Shown here piece after piece: positions 62,731 through 64,000 of a stretch of 64,000 nucleotides of DNA. The stretch comes from Evansella sp. AB-P1. Lineage in GTDB: Bacteria > Bacillota > Bacilli > Bacillales > Salisediminibacteriaceae. The notes below the pieces were generated by a model, which had not been told where the DNA came from, did no database searches, and was given only the letters and a program-made list of their open reading frames with translations. The stretch covers positions 1-64,000 of the forward strand of contig NZ_JARUKY010000019.1 in NCBI RefSeq assembly GCF_029688925.1, in the 5' to 3' direction. A program made the translations under genes and the position numbers. Positions within the stretch are counted from its first letter, which is position 1. Each line of letters begins with the position of its first letter.

Positions 62731-63978
62731 CTACAATACTCCCTTCTTATCCACATACATCCGTTTATCCGCTACGCTATATAATTGGTCCATTGTCTGA
62801 CCATCAGATGGATAGTGACTAACACCAATACTTGCAGAGAGACGTATTTCATGTTTAGTAGTAAGCTTCAAAGGCTTTGTAAGTTGCTGCTGAATAGTTT
62901 TAATAATCACTTCTGTTTCCTTAACCCCAAGCAACAAAACAAATTCATCCCCACCTAACCTAGCAGCATGATGTTTATCTGATATAACTCCTTGTAGTAT
63001 AGTAGCGACATGCTGAATGGCATGATCCCCAGCTTGATGCCCAAAAGTATCATTTATACTCTTCAATTTATTTAAGTCTAGCAAAAGAAGATTAAACTCA
63101 ATCTCGTTGTCTAAAAGATAATCTATCTGTTTCTCAAATGCAGCTCGGTTTGGCAAGCCAGTTAAGATATCATGGTAAGCCAAATACTGAACCCTCTCTT
63201 CTTTTGTTTTCGCATCTGTAATATCCTTTAACATGACAAACAAAAACCTTTTTCCTTCTACTAAAATAAAATCAGAATCTATTAATATTGTTTTCCTTTC
63301 TCCAATTTTATTAACGAATGAAAGCTCTAGATTTTCAACTTTTATTTGCTCTTCAAAAACCATATTGTACTTGTTGTAAAACTTTTCCTTATCTATACCA
63401 TATAAAAATGATATTACCGGTGATTGAACAACCTTTTCCCTTTCCACACCTAAATATTTCGAGATTTGTGGACTTGCCTCAAGAACTACCCCTTGTTCAT
63501 CCATAATAAGGATCCCAGAAGGAGATCGCTGAAACAAAATATTATACCGTTTCTCGTACGACGATAAATAATCGAATCGTGACATACTAAGAAAGATAGC
63601 AAAAGCCCAAAATAATGATCCATGTGGAATCAAATAGAAGAAGAAATTATAACTAGAACTTTCCAAAACTATGGACGCCATTAACATAAAGGTTGTCCAG
63701 ATAAAATACAATAAAATCCCTTTAAGCCACAATTTAGCAGCACTATTTCCTTTTTTCATTTCAATAATCGTTAGAATGATGATAATTGCCAAATACGCAA
63801 AATCAATACCCCACAACAAATATAACCCTGGCCCAGGGATAAACATTGGATTTAAGGCATTTCCATCACCCCTTATCATCCACGAATCAATCGGAAACGT
63901 TAGTAACATCACAATACCTGGAACAAATATAAGCTTTAGGTATTTCCCGTTTTTCTTTTTATAAACATCTCCATTCAT
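62731..63978 (-). CDS. membrane PAS-GGDEF diguanylate cyclase
   Basis: 415 aa. Four or five transmembrane helices in residues 13-135, a PAS domain (about 140-255), then GGDEF (about 262-415) with intact RLGGDEF near 344, the substrate-binding N and D residues of LDLNKLKSINDTFGH, and no EAL domain. No RxxD I-site is seen just before GGDEF. It should synthesise c-di-GMP at the membrane in response to a PAS or membrane signal. ATG 63978 has no good ribosome binding site, and the frame is open to the window edge, so a few more N-terminal residues are possible. Confidence 0.9.
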   Translation of the reverse strand: MNGDVYKKKNGKYLKLIFVPGIVMLLTFPIDSWMIRGDGNALNPMFIPGPGLYLLWGIDFAYLAIIIILTIIEMKKGNSAAKLWLKGILLYFIWTTFMLMASIVLESSSYNFFFYLIPHGSLFWAFAIFLSMSRFDYLSSYEKRYNILFQRSPSGILIMDEQGVVLEASPQISKYLGVEREKVVQSPVISFLYGIDKEKFYNKYNMVFEEQIKVENLELSFVNKIGERKTILIDSDFILVEGKRFLFVMLKDITDAKTKEERVQYLAYHDILTGLPNRAAFEKQIDYLLDNEIEFNLLLLDLNKLKSINDTFGHQAGDHAIQHVATILQGVISDKHHAARLGGDEFVLLLGVKETEVIIKTIQQQLTKPLKLTTKHEIRLSASIGVSHYPSDGQTMDQLYSVADKRMYVDKKGVL

Positions 63979-64000
63979 GAACCAAAGATGTAGAGATAAT

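Overview
The window reads as chromosome of a low-GC Gram-positive member of the Bacillaceae. The grounds are AGGAGG-type ribosome binding sites, frequent TTG and GTG starts, many Cys-lipobox lipoproteins, a cell-wall anchored protein with an LPNTA sorting motif, and family members typical of Bacillus relatives (YqhV, DUF3231, DUF3887, VanZ, TauE/SafE, four-helix Cys-rich copper protein). An alkaliphilic or soil Bacillaceae such as Evansella is plausible, but that is inference. No rRNA, tRNA, CRISPR array or prophage was seen.

Layout. 0.1-8.3 kb: a membrane/pentapeptide gene pair, a 51-bp repeat array, a GGDEF-EAL protein, a TauE/SafE permease, a palindrome-rich dispersed element and a lipoprotein. 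8.4-20.8 kb (minus strand): a tight seven-gene operon. In transcription order it encodes a small acidic protein, a WYL-domain regulator, a 1317-aa patatin-phospholipase/dynamin-GTPase fusion, a dynamin-like GTPase with a C-terminal S1 domain, a third dynamin-like GTPase, and two paralogous proteins with a helical N-terminus and a beta-propeller-like C-terminus. I regard this as the best candidate for an undescribed system; membrane surveillance or phage defence is the leading hypothesis. 21-28 kb: a NERD-domain gene bracketed by two more 51-bp arrays, a TM2 protein, a truncated ABC permease, yqhV, a frameshifted small gene and a PrsA/SurA-like lipoprotein. 28.7-64 kb: a structured small RNA, a PL9-type wall-anchored pectate lyase-like protein, then a patchwork of mostly small genes separated by REP-like hairpins.

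The right half is dominated by one repeat family with core GGGGACGGTTCT, or its complement AGAACCGTCCCC. I count about 44 copies, 43 of them right of 28.8 kb, most arranged as inverted pairs around a terminator-like hairpin. A RAYT (REP-associated tyrosine transposase) at 34.5-35.3 kb is the obvious candidate mobiliser. Repeats abut stop codons, supply C-terminal codons for two proteins, sit inside the patatin-dynamin gene, and mark the broken ends of gene fragments (glutamine synthetase and others).

Second-messenger theme: three GGDEF proteins (two with EAL) and a c-di-GMP-I (GEMM) riboswitch at 37.2 kb, which directly precedes a 54-aa microprotein that has a same-length relative at 34.0 kb. 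This links c-di-GMP turnover to an uncharacterised microprotein family.
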